From an uncultured bacterium (GTDB taxonomy: Bacteria > Bacteroidota > Bacteroidia > Bacteroidales > Bacteroidaceae), in contig CALZMB010000138.1 in assembly GCA_945788485.1 (NCBI GenBank), forward strand, positions 1-6,094: DNA of 6,094 bases, in the 5' to 3' direction. Shown here in pieces: positions 1 to 5,744 of the stretch. Made by a program: the position numbers and the translations under genes. The notes beneath the pieces were generated by a model. It was not told where the DNA came from and did no database searches. It was given only the letters and a program-made list of their open reading frames with translations. The stretch's first letter is position 1; each line of letters opens with the position of its first letter.

Positions 1-90
1 TTGGGAACGGTTAACTGGACACAATATATTCTGATGCAATGTGTGTATGTTAAATGTTTGTGAAAACACCATTATTATTTCTCAAAAGAG

Positions 91-120
91 TTGGCTGTTT
101 GAAACAAATTATTAACTTTG
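91..120 (+). promoter_or_regulatory. Bacteroidota-type promoter for the 154-708 gene
   Basis: TAACTTTG at 113-120 matches the TAnnTTTG -7 consensus of Bacteroidota housekeeping promoters exactly. TTGG at 91-94 is an imperfect -33 element (consensus TTTG) with an 18-base spacer. The ATG of the downstream gene lies 33 bases after the -7 element. The preceding 90 bases hold only short open stretches and no gene that I can support. Confidence 0.65.
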
Positions 121-153
121 CATCAAAGAATCGTAATTCAAAAATAGATTATT

Positions 154-708
154 ATGGGCAGATATCTGGTTATTGGCCTTGCCACAAGAATTGCTTTCAA
201 TAAGAAAGAAGCAGAGACTGCATTAGAGTCTGTCGAAAAGGCAAAGAATCATGTAACGGAGAAATATGCTCCTCTTGGTGTGTATGACATGACGGAGGAA
301 GAGGATTATGTCACATTCAAATTAAAGGACAATCTGCTTGAAGCCGAATTGAAAGACTTCCTCAGAGACTTTTATTCAGACAGGCTGTCGTTCGGCTCTC
401 AATCCAAAGAAGGGGAAAGCATACTTTCTGCTTTGGAAAAAACGCAAACGGCAGATGATATACTTTCTCTGGCCAATGAAAAATCATGGGAGCATTTCCA
501 GTTTGACCCGTATTGGGACTACAATTACGTTGAGGGCAAATGGGACGAATACATGAAATTATACATAGAGGGCATCGACCTTAGCGTTGATGGAAAAATA
601 ATGATGGAATGTACCAATGGATTATTTGAATACTTTGCCTTTCTGCTACGCGAGAAATACAAGAATCATTTATTGTCAAAGACACTTCATGTGACAATCA
701 GCGGGTAA
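154..708 (+). CDS. Conserved-looking hypothetical protein, 184 aa
   Basis: I do not recognise this family. The protein is soluble, rich in acidic and lysine residues, with no signal peptide and no convincing membrane segment. The first strand, YLVIGLATRI at residues 4-13, is followed by an alternation of charged helices (about 16-38 and 62-75) and an aromatic-rich segment at about 112-127 (WEHFQFDPYWDYNY). The C-terminal third is a predicted helix, FEYFAFLLREKYKNH, then a short beta-like end, LHVTISG. The ATG at 154 is chosen because it follows a good -7 element (113-120) at a suitable distance. No Shine-Dalgarno is visible, which is normal in this phylum. The gene stands alone and converges on the membrane protein gene at 806-1069. 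The 97-base gap between them shows no clear terminator. Codon use looks normal and the frame is intact, so it is probably expressed. A function cannot be assigned from the sequence. Confidence 0.8.
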   Translation: MGRYLVIGLATRIAFNKKEAETALESVEKAKNHVTEKYAPLGVYDMTEEEDYVTFKLKDNLLEAELKDFLRDFYSDRLSFGSQSKEGESILSALEKTQTADDILSLANEKSWEHFQFDPYWDYNYVEGKWDEYMKLYIEGIDLSVDGKIMMECTNGLFEYFAFLLREKYKNHLLSKTLHVTISG

Positions 709-805
709 AAACAATGAACATGAGACAGGTGTTTTTGATTCTATCATAACCTCAACATCAGCGTCCAGATATCGGTGGAAAGTAGGAGACCGGCAAGATG
801 ATAGG

Positions 806-1069
806 CTAATCAAACAACTTCTTCCATAGCCACAGCACTACCACTGAGCCTAATACGCAGAAGATGAAGTTCTTCACATATCCGGCACCGAGGAGTTGCA
901 CATTAAACATCGAACCGATGAAGGCACCTACATAACTGCCCACAATACCTATTATCAGGTTCATGCAACACCCTTTGCCCTCGCCGCTCATTATGCGGTT
1001 GGCAATGTAGCCGACAATAATACCAGTCAATATCGGCCATGTGGTAAATTCTGCAAAATGTTCAAGCAT
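806..1069 (-). CDS. GlsB/YeaQ/YmgE-type small membrane protein, 87 aa
   Basis: This is a small inner-membrane protein of the YeaQ/YmgE/GlsB group (the 'transglycosylase-associated protein' family, associated with stress responses in several phyla; biochemical role unsettled). Three hydrophobic spans are visible: about residues 12-24, 36-56 and 66-83. The family hallmark is the first span ending in GYIANRIM, a glycine-bearing turn (SGEGKG, 28-33), then NLIIGIVGSYVGAFIG (37-52). The last span, VLGSVVVLWLWKKL, ends in a basic patch. The length of 87 residues is normal for the family. It starts 9 bases after the stop of the DUF2442-like gene (1079-1312), so the two are likely co-transcribed from the promoter near 1389. 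A shortened second copy lies at 1494-1628 on the opposite strand. The ATG at 1067-1069 is the obvious start, because the second copy begins at the equivalent codon with the same MLEH. Confidence 0.85.
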   Translation of the reverse strand: MLEHFAEFTTWPILTGIIVGYIANRIMSGEGKGCCMNLIIGIVGSYVGAFIGSMFNVQLLGAGYVKNFIFCVLGSVVVLWLWKKLFD

Positions 1070-1078
1070 AATCAGTTA

Positions 1079-1312
1079 TCACATTACGTCAAATTCATTA
1101 CGTTTCATCACAAGCGGATAGCGTTCTGGATGTTTCAGACAATTTATTTCCAAATCCACGTCCATATCAGGCCATTCTATTGCATTTGCACCGGACATTT
1201 GCATGTTTAGCACACGTCTTATTGAAGCATCCTTCATCCAAGGCAGTCTGTTATAAGATACAAAATAGTCATTGCCCTTGATATTCAGCATTATGCCTTG
1301 GTAATTAATCAT
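1079..1312 (-). CDS. DUF2442-like small protein, 77 aa
   Basis: This small soluble protein resembles the DUF2442 family. The supporting pattern is a central FVSYNRLPWMKDASI segment, then a WPDMDVDLEI motif and a short LKHPERYPLV tail, which match the family's wP-ll-A ... W-dlD-Dl pattern. DUF2442 genes often sit beside DUF4160 genes in toxin-antitoxin-like pairs (family knowledge). No DUF4160 partner is seen here. The open frame can be extended to GTG at 1318, but I chose ATG at 1310-1312, because it is the first ATG after the in-frame TGA upstream. A later ATG at 1289-1291 is also possible. The next gene, the GlsB-like membrane protein, begins 9 bases after the stop, which indicates an operon. 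The start overlaps the end of a tiny upstream reading frame (1305-1355). The family call is from pattern memory and is moderately secure. Confidence 0.65.
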   Translation of the reverse strand: MINYQGIMLNIKGNDYFVSYNRLPWMKDASIRRVLNMQMSGANAIEWPDMDVDLEINCLKHPERYPLVMKRNEFDVM

Positions 1313-1355
1313 CAACACGTTTACCGATGTGTTGCCGGAATAGCCATTCTCTCAT
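1305..1355 (-). CDS. Possible tiny upstream reading frame, 16 aa
   Basis: An ATG at 1353-1355 opens a 16-codon frame (MREWLFRQHIGKRVDD) whose TAA (1305-1307) lies within the first codons of the DUF2442-like gene. The two frames overlap by 8 bases, the arrangement used for translational coupling. The same frame is open further upstream (about 26 residues, charged and protein-like), but no good start codon precedes this ATG. It could be a leader peptide, the tail of an eroded upstream gene, or chance. Confidence 0.25.
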   Translation of the reverse strand: MREWLFRQHIGKRVDD

Positions 1356-1388
1356 CTGAACAATGGACTCATATTCTCGTTTTTGCGA

Positions 1389-1419
1389 CAAAGATAATCA
1401 AAATAAATTTATCTTGCAA
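1389..1419 (-). promoter_or_regulatory. Promoter for the DUF2442-like / GlsB-like pair
   Basis: Read on the minus strand, TATCTTTG (1396 down to 1389) matches TAnnTTTG exactly. TTGC at 1419-1416, 19 bases upstream, is an imperfect -33 element. The predicted transcript starts near 1382 and reaches the ATG at 1312 after about 70 bases, leaving room for the short upstream frame. Confidence 0.6.
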
Positions 1420-1446
1420 GTATTTACCAGAAAAAAGCATAATTAT

Positions 1447-1477
1447 TTAGAACATTCACAATAAATCATTTTCTTTG
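1447..1477 (+). promoter_or_regulatory. Probable promoter for the shortened membrane protein copy
   Basis: TTAG (1447-1450) and TTTCTTTG (1470-1477) each differ by one base from the -33 TTTG and -7 TAnnTTTG consensus, with a 19-base spacer. The ATG at 1494 follows 16 bases after the -7 element. It stands back to back with the minus-strand promoter at 1389-1419. Confidence 0.45.
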
Positions 1478-1493
1478 CAAGCAAAAAAGACTT

Positions 1494-1628
1494 ATGCTTG
1501 AACATATTGCGGAATTTACCACGTTGCCTATATTGACTGGTATTGTTGTCGGATATGTGAAGAACTTCATCTTCTGCGTATTAGGCTCGGTGGTAGTGCT
1601 GTGGCTGTGGAAGAAGCAGTTCGATTAA
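1494..1628 (+). CDS. Internally deleted second copy of the GlsB-like membrane protein, 44 aa
   Basis: The translation starts MLEHIAEFTTLPILTGIVVGY and ends NFIFCVLGSVVVLWLWKKQFD. Residues 1-21 match residues 1-21 of the 87-aa protein encoded on the other strand at 806-1069. Residues 20-44 match its residues 63-87. Exactly 43 codons (129 bases) are missing between two Gly-Tyr codon pairs, and the frame is kept. The deletion removes the GxGxG turn and the middle membrane span, so spans one and three fuse into one hydrophobic stretch (about residues 12-39). Nucleotide identity is 64/66 in the C-terminal block (1551-1616 against 818-883) and 51/57 in the N-terminal block. Start and stop are intact and a plausible promoter precedes it. 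It may be a decaying duplicate or a functional single-span microprotein. I favour decay, because the family's hallmark core is gone. Confidence 0.6.
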   Translation: MLEHIAEFTTLPILTGIVVGYVKNFIFCVLGSVVVLWLWKKQFD

Positions 1629-1684
1629 AATGTTATTTTAGTTAAATATATCTGGCGTTCTGCATAAATACTACCTAAAAGCCG

Positions 1685-1692
1685 TATTTTTG
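1685..1692 (+). promoter_or_regulatory. -7 element upstream of the ATPase pseudogene
   Basis: TATTTTTG fits TAnnTTTG exactly and lies 37 bases before the ATG at 1730. No clear TTTG -33 element is found at the usual distance. A tandem repeat (1699-1726) lies between this element and the start codon. Confidence 0.5.
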
Positions 1693-1698
1693 CATTAT

Positions 1699-1726
1699 GT
1701 AAAATGCGTGACGTAAAAAGCGTGAT
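1699..1726 (+). repeat. Tandem 14-bp direct repeat, two units
   Basis: GTAAAATGCGTGAC (1699-1712) is followed directly by GTAAAAAGCGTGAT (1713-1726), with 12 of 14 positions identical. The pair occupies the expected 5' untranslated region, 3 bases before the ATG at 1730. It could be an operator, or simply a local duplication. Confidence 0.6.
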
Positions 1727-1729
1727 GAC

Positions 1730-2864
1730 ATGAATAAGAAAAAAGAATACCACTCAATCCATTTGTGCTGACGGGATATGTCTCGCCAGATTATTTTTGC
1801 GACAGGCAAAAAGAGACAGACAAAATCATATCAGCACTGCTAAATGGAAGAAATATTACCTTGACAAGTCCACGACGTATGGGCAATACAGGTCTGATAC
1901 ATCATGTTTTCCATAATATGCGGGAAAACCATGATGTGAAATGCTTTTATGTTGACCTCATCAGACTGACAGTCTTGAACTCTTAGTCAAGAAATTGGCT
2001 GATACTATTCTTGGAACATTTGATTCTACGGACGACAAGATAGTGAAGAATGTGGTTTCTTTTTTCAAGATGTTACGACCTGTTGTTACAATTGACCCGA
2101 TGACAGGTGAGCCTGGATTTAAGGTGGATGTTGAGCCAGGACAGGGTGAATACTCCCTGTCTGAGGTTTTTGCATATATGGAACAGTCGGACTACAGATG
2201 AATTGTGGCTTTCGATGAGTTTCAGACTATAGCCGGATATGCAGACAAAAATGTAGAGGCACTCCTGCGCTCACATATCCAACGACTTACCAATGTCAAC
2301 TTCATATTCTCAGGCAGTCAGCGGCATGTGCTCGAAAATATGTTTGTTTCTGCTTCAAGACCATTTTATCAAAGCACCCAGATGATGCCTCTTGGAACGA
2401 TTGACGAGAATGCATATTATGTGTTTTCTTCTGAAAAGATGAGCAAGAACGAGCAGTCAATAGACTGGGATACATTTGATTATCTATACACAAAGATGTC
2501 ATCTCATACATGGTATGTCCACACTCTGCTCAACATACTATACGAAACAGGCTTTGAGACAATCAACAAAACTATTGTCGATGAAATCCTATCCGACATA
2601 TTGTTGGAAAAAGAGGGTACGTTCCAGACTTTCCTTCGTCTTGTCACTCCCGTACAGAAGCGTGTCCTTTATGCAATTGCTTCCGAGGACTCAATCAAGG
2701 AAATACAAGGCAAAGCCTTTCTGACCAAATATCAGCTTGGTGCTGCCAGCACGGTGAAAACTGCTGTAGAATCATTAGTTGACAAGGAGTTACTTCTTGA
2801 CAATAAGGGAGAATACCAGCTATACGACCGTTTCTTCGGGTTATGGCTTGCTGACAATGGGTAA
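1730..2864 (+). pseudogene. Broken AAA ATPase of the Bacteroidota 'ATP-binding protein' family
   Basis: The segment encodes a P-loop ATPase of the archaeal-type AAA ATPase family common in Bacteroidota, but it is disrupted. ATG at 1730 opens MNKKK. A one-base loss in the A-tract (1739-1744) shifts to the frame reading NPFVLTGYVSPDYFCDR. The Walker A region SPRRMGNTG has Asn (codon 1885-1887) where the family has Lys. A second one-base loss near 1961-1963 shifts the frame between YVDLI and QTDSLELL. A TGA at 2199-2201 interrupts just before the Walker B segment IVAFDEFQ (2202-2225). The remainder is intact: RSHIQRLTNVNFIFSGSQRH (sensor region), then RPFYQST and a C-terminal winged-helix-like part ending YDRFFGLWL. 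Restoring two bases and reading through the TGA gives 378 residues, a normal size for the family. These ATPases usually stand alone or accompany accessory elements, and their role is largely unknown. A further open stretch in another frame runs to TAG at 2948-2950. It may be an old C-terminal extension or chance. Confidence 0.88.
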
Positions 2865-2979
2865 AGCATCTAAAGGACACCGTTCAGAATGATTTGCGGT
2901 TGATTGTTGATATGCAGAAAGATGTTATAGATTATCCAAATAGTCTTTAGCCGTTTCTGCAGTTACTTCATAAACTATT

Positions 2980-3016
2980 CACCCCTCATAGCTAAATGCT
3001 GTGAGGGGTGTTTCTT
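2980..3016 (+). terminator. Strong hairpin, intrinsic terminator (possibly bidirectional)
   Basis: CACCCCTCATAGC (2980-2992) pairs with GCTGTGAGGGGTG (2998-3010) around the 5-base loop TAAAT. This gives a 13-bp stem with one T-G wobble. TTTCTTT follows on the plus strand, favouring termination of rightward transcripts from the ATPase unit. The same hairpin lies 34 bases beyond the radA stop on the minus strand and could also end that operon, although the U-tract on that side is weak. Confidence 0.75.
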
Positions 3017-3043
3017 TATGTTGTAGTGTGATGATGCGGTCTT

Positions 3044-4468
3044 TTATCCGAAGAGCAGGCGCAGCGCTTCTTCCACTCTCCTTACGGGGTGGATGCGTAT
3101 GTTGTATTGTTTGTCAGAGATGGCGCTGCGGTTGAAGTACGGGATGATGATGTCAGTGAATCCCAGTTTCTCCGCTTCGCCTAACCGTTGCCCTATACGG
3201 TTGACCGGCCGCACCTCACCCGACAGTCCTACTTCTCCGCACATACACCATCCTGCCTCGATAGGCGTGTCGGTGTTGCTTGATATGACGGATGCTATGA
3301 CGGAGATGTCTATTGCCATGTCCGTCACCCGCAGTCCTCCGGCGATGTTTATGAACACGTCTTTCTGTATGAGGCGGAATCCGACTCTCTTTTCGAGCAC
3401 GGCGAGCAGCATGTTCAGCCTTCGCTGGTCGAAGCCTGTCGTTGAGCGTTGCGGTGTGCCGTAGGCAGCTGTGGAAACGAGTGCCTGTGTCTCTACGAGG
3501 AATGGCCGCGCCCCTTCGATGGCAGCCGAGATTGCAATGCCCGACATGCCTTCGTGGTCTTGCGTGAGGAGGAGTTCAGACGGGTTGCTCACTTCGCGCA
3601 GTCCCTTTTGTGTCATCTCGTAGATGCCGAGTTCTGATGTTGAGCCGAATCGGTTCTTTATTGATCGCAGTATGCGGTAGCTGTAGTGTTGGTCGCCCTC
3701 AAACTGTATGACGGTGTCCACGATATGTTCAAGAATCTTCGGTCCGGCGATGGCGCCGTCTTTCGTTATGTGTCCGATGAGTATGACGGGCACGCCGCTT
3801 GACTTCGCGAATCTGAGCAGCGAGGCGGCACATTCTCTCACTTGTGTGAGAGAGCCGGGCGAAGAATCCACCTCTTCTGTCGAGATGGTCTGTATGGAAT
3901 CGATGACTACGAGCTGGGGCTTTGTCTCTGCTATGCAGGCGAAGATGTTTTCGAGCGAGTTCTCGCACAATACGGACAGGTGGTCGTTCTCTGTCGTGTC
4001 CTGTTGCTGTTGTGCCAGTCTGTCGGCTCTTGATTTCAGCTGTTGCGCGCTCTCTTCTCCGCTGACGTAGAGGATGTCGATGTCGCTGATGGCGAGTACG
4101 GTTTGCAGCGTTAGAGTTGATTTTCCGATGCCGGGCTCTCCTCCGAGCAATACGATAGACCCTTTCACCAGTCCTCCTCCCAGCACTCTGTTCAGTTCGT
4201 TGTCGTGCATGTCAAGGCGCGGCTCGTCTTTCACAGAGATGTCGCCGAGTTTCTGCGCTTTGTGTGTCGTGTTGCCTTTCAGCAGTCCGTTGTGCTGGCT
4301 GTCTCTGAACATTCCTGCTGCGTGTCGTGCTGCCTGCTGTCCTGTGTTTGCCGCGATTCGTATTTCCCGGAATGTGTTCCACTGTCCGCAGCTTGGGCAT
4401 TTGCCGATCCATTTTGTGGATTCTTGTCCGCAGTTGGAGCAGACGTATGCTGTCTTGTCTTTTGCCAT
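3044..4468 (-). CDS. radA: DNA repair protein RadA (Sms), 474 aa
   Basis: RadA is a RecA-related ATPase and branch-migration helicase that processes recombination intermediates during double-strand break repair. All family parts are present. An N-terminal C4 zinc finger has Cys10, Cys13, Cys24 and Cys27 (CSNCGQ ... CPSCGQW). Walker A is GGEPGIGKST at 109-118. Walker B is LVVIDS at 186-191. The RadA-specific KNRFG motif is at 271-275. A C-terminal Lon-protease-like domain runs from about 300 to 474 (AGGLRVTDMAID at 376-387, GEVGLSGEVRPV at 411-422). The length is typical of the family (about 450-480). The start ATG is 4 bases after the nth stop, so the two are co-transcribed and probably coupled. 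It is the last gene of the four-gene operon, with a hairpin 34 bases beyond the stop. Its GC content is clearly higher than that of the left half of the window. No lesion is seen. Confidence 0.98.
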   Translation of the reverse strand: MAKDKTAYVCSNCGQESTKWIGKCPSCGQWNTFREIRIAANTGQQAARHAAGMFRDSQHNGLLKGNTTHKAQKLGDISVKDEPRLDMHDNELNRVLGGGLVKGSIVLLGGEPGIGKSTLTLQTVLAISDIDILYVSGEESAQQLKSRADRLAQQQQDTTENDHLSVLCENSLENIFACIAETKPQLVVIDSIQTISTEEVDSSPGSLTQVRECAASLLRFAKSSGVPVILIGHITKDGAIAGPKILEHIVDTVIQFEGDQHYSYRILRSIKNRFGSTSELGIYEMTQKGLREVSNPSELLLTQDHEGMSGIAISAAIEGARPFLVETQALVSTAAYGTPQRSTTGFDQRRLNMLLAVLEKRVGFRLIQKDVFINIAGGLRVTDMAIDISVIASVISSNTDTPIEAGWCMCGEVGLSGEVRPVNRIGQRLGEAEKLGFTDIIIPYFNRSAISDKQYNIRIHPVRRVEEALRLLFG

Positions 4469-4472
4469 TGTA

Positions 4473-5108
4473 TCATACGGTTTTTGAAGGGCAGAATTGT
4501 GCTATCTCGCATTTCTCGCAATGTGCCTTTCGTGCGGTGCAGGTGTATCTGCCGTGCAGGAGTAGCCAGTGGTGTGCTCTTGAGAGCAGGTGTCCGGGAA
4601 TGAGGCGTGTCAGCTGTCTTTCCACTTTCTCAGGTGTGTCGGCTGTCTTTGGCACGAGTTTCAGCCTGTGGCTCACTCTGTAAACGTGTGTGTCAACGGG
4701 CATTGCCGCTTTGTTGAATGCTACGGCGAGCATGACGTTTGCCGTCTTTCTCCCTACGCCGGGCAGCGATGTCAGTTCGTCCATTGTCTGCGGCACTTCT
4801 CCTGCGAAATCCTCCATCAGTTTTTTTGCCATTGCAGCGAGATGCTTGGCTTTAGCATTAGGATAGCTGACGCTTGCGATGTATGGCAGTATGTCGCTTG
4901 CATCGGCTTGTGCCATTTCTTTTGCTGACGGGAATTGCCGGAATAGTGTTGGGGTCACCATATTGACACGTTTGTCGGTGCATTGGGCACTCAAAACGAC
5001 AGCGCACAGCAGCTGAAACGTCGAACCGTAGTTCAGTTCTGTTGTTATCTCTGGCTGCTGTGCGTTGAAGTGGTTGAGAATATGTGTAAGACGTTCTGTC
5101 TTTGTCAT
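4473..5108 (-). CDS. nth: Endonuclease III (DNA glycosylase/AP lyase), 211 aa
   Basis: Endonuclease III removes oxidised pyrimidines and cleaves the abasic site in base excision repair. The helix-hairpin-helix motif LPGVGRKTA (residues 115-123) carries the catalytic lysine, Lys121. The catalytic aspartate is Asp139 in VDTHVYRV. The C-terminal 4Fe-4S loop is complete, with Cys190-X6-Cys197-X2-Cys200-X5-Cys206. These correspond to Lys120, Asp138 and Cys187/194/197/203 of the E. coli enzyme, and 211 residues equals the usual length. LSAQCTDKRVN (39-49) is the conserved early helix. The gene starts 13 bases after the ompH-like stop and ends 4 bases before radA. It is the third gene of the operon, which places base excision repair beside recombination repair. 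It is distinguished from MutY by its size and the absence of the C-terminal NUDIX-like domain. Confidence 0.97.
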   Translation of the reverse strand: MTKTERLTHILNHFNAQQPEITTELNYGSTFQLLCAVVLSAQCTDKRVNMVTPTLFRQFPSAKEMAQADASDILPYIASVSYPNAKAKHLAAMAKKLMEDFAGEVPQTMDELTSLPGVGRKTANVMLAVAFNKAAMPVDTHVYRVSHRLKLVPKTADTPEKVERQLTRLIPGHLLSRAHHWLLLHGRYTCTARKAHCEKCEIAQFCPSKTV

Positions 5109-5121
5109 CTCTGCAAGTTGA

Positions 5122-5733
5122 TTACTTCTTCTTTTCTTCTTTTTTCAGTGCTGCGGGCTTGTATGCCTTGTTCAGGCCTGCGATGATTTCGTTTGTGACG
5201 TCGTAAGCCTTGTCTGCGTAGAGCAGGTTGTCGCCAGACTTAGAGAAGATGATAGAATATTTCTTGTCTTTGTTGTATTTCGCGAGGAAATGGTTGATAG
5301 AATCATGCAGCGCCTCGTTGTATTTTGCCTGTTCGTTCTGGAACTCAGTAGAGAGTCTCTGTTGCAGAGCCTGCAGGTCGGCGTTTTGTTTCTGCAGGTT
5401 GAGCTGTATGTTCTGTGCCTGTTCGCGAGTGTATGCGTTCTGCTGCAGTTTCTGCTGGAAGTTGTTGGCTGCTGCCTGCAGCGCCTCGCCTTTTTTCTGT
5501 ATAGTCGCCTCGATGTTCTGTCCTTTCTTTGTCAGAATCTGTGTGTAGTCTTTGCAGAACTGATACTGTGTCATGATAGAATCCACTTCGACGTATGCGA
5601 TTTTCAACTCAACCGGAGCTTCTGTCTTTGCAGCCGGCTCGCTTGTGTCTGATTTCTGTGATTTGTCACATGCCGTAACGATGACGGCTGTCATTGCAGC
5701 AATAAAAGCTGCACGCATAATGTTTTTCTTCAT
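5122..5733 (-). CDS. OmpH/Skp-family periplasmic chaperone-like lipoprotein, 203 aa
   Basis: This is an OmpH/Skp-family protein, a group of periplasmic holdases that help outer-membrane proteins across the periplasm. The N-terminus (MKKNIMRAAF, then a hydrophobic run) ends in VTAC with Cys22, a credible lipobox, so the mature protein is predicted to be lipidated. E. coli Skp is cleaved as a soluble protein. A flexible Ser/Ala/Glu-rich linker (about 23-41) precedes the first beta strand, LKIAYVEVDSIM (43-54), which is the family's conserved entry motif. A long Gln- and Ala-rich coiled coil covers about 65-150. The C-terminal part, YSIIFSKSGDNLLYADKAYDVTNEI, returns to the body domain as in Skp. 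A basic tail of lysines and glutamates ends the protein. The gene is 11 bases after the small membrane protein gene and 13 before nth. No Shine-Dalgarno is visible. Whether it acts as a general chaperone here is inferred from the family. Confidence 0.88.
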   Translation of the reverse strand: MKKNIMRAAFIAAMTAVIVTACDKSQKSDTSEPAAKTEAPVELKIAYVEVDSIMTQYQFCKDYTQILTKKGQNIEATIQKKGEALQAAANNFQQKLQQNAYTREQAQNIQLNLQKQNADLQALQQRLSTEFQNEQAKYNEALHDSINHFLAKYNKDKKYSIIFSKSGDNLLYADKAYDVTNEIIAGLNKAYKPAALKKEEKKK

Positions 5734-5744
5734 ATAAAAATCTG

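Noticed and set aside
1..63. Possible end of an upstream gene (20 open codons to TGA at 61-63)
   Set aside because: It is too short to identify, and two stops in the other frames are equally close, so chance is likely.
896..1210. Plus-strand 104-codon frame across the membrane protein and DUF2442-like genes
   Set aside because: It is antisense to two better supported genes and has a His/Tyr/Thr-rich, non-family-like sequence.
1413..1420. CTTGCAAG palindrome as an operator
   Set aside because: It is an isolated 8-bp palindrome overlapping the -33 region of the minus-strand promoter, and short palindromes of this size occur by chance.
1955..1970. Programmed frameshift in the ATPase
   Set aside because: There is no slippery heptamer or stimulatory structure at the site, and the gene has a second shift, a TGA and a lost Walker lysine, so decay explains it better.
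2199..2201. TGA as selenocysteine or a reassigned codon
   Set aside because: No SECIS-like hairpin was noticed after it, other genes in the window use normal stops, and the surrounding gene is broken elsewhere.
3093..4487. Plus-strand open frames opposite radA (for example 3093-3464, 3708-4070, 4074-4487)
   Set aside because: They lie antisense to an intact, motif-complete radA, have Ser/Cys-rich compositions typical of antisense frames, and resemble no family.
5228..5652. Cys/Phe-rich plus-strand frames opposite the OmpH-like gene
   Set aside because: Their composition is the antisense image of the Gln/Ala/Lys-rich coiled coil, and no promoter or start context supports them.
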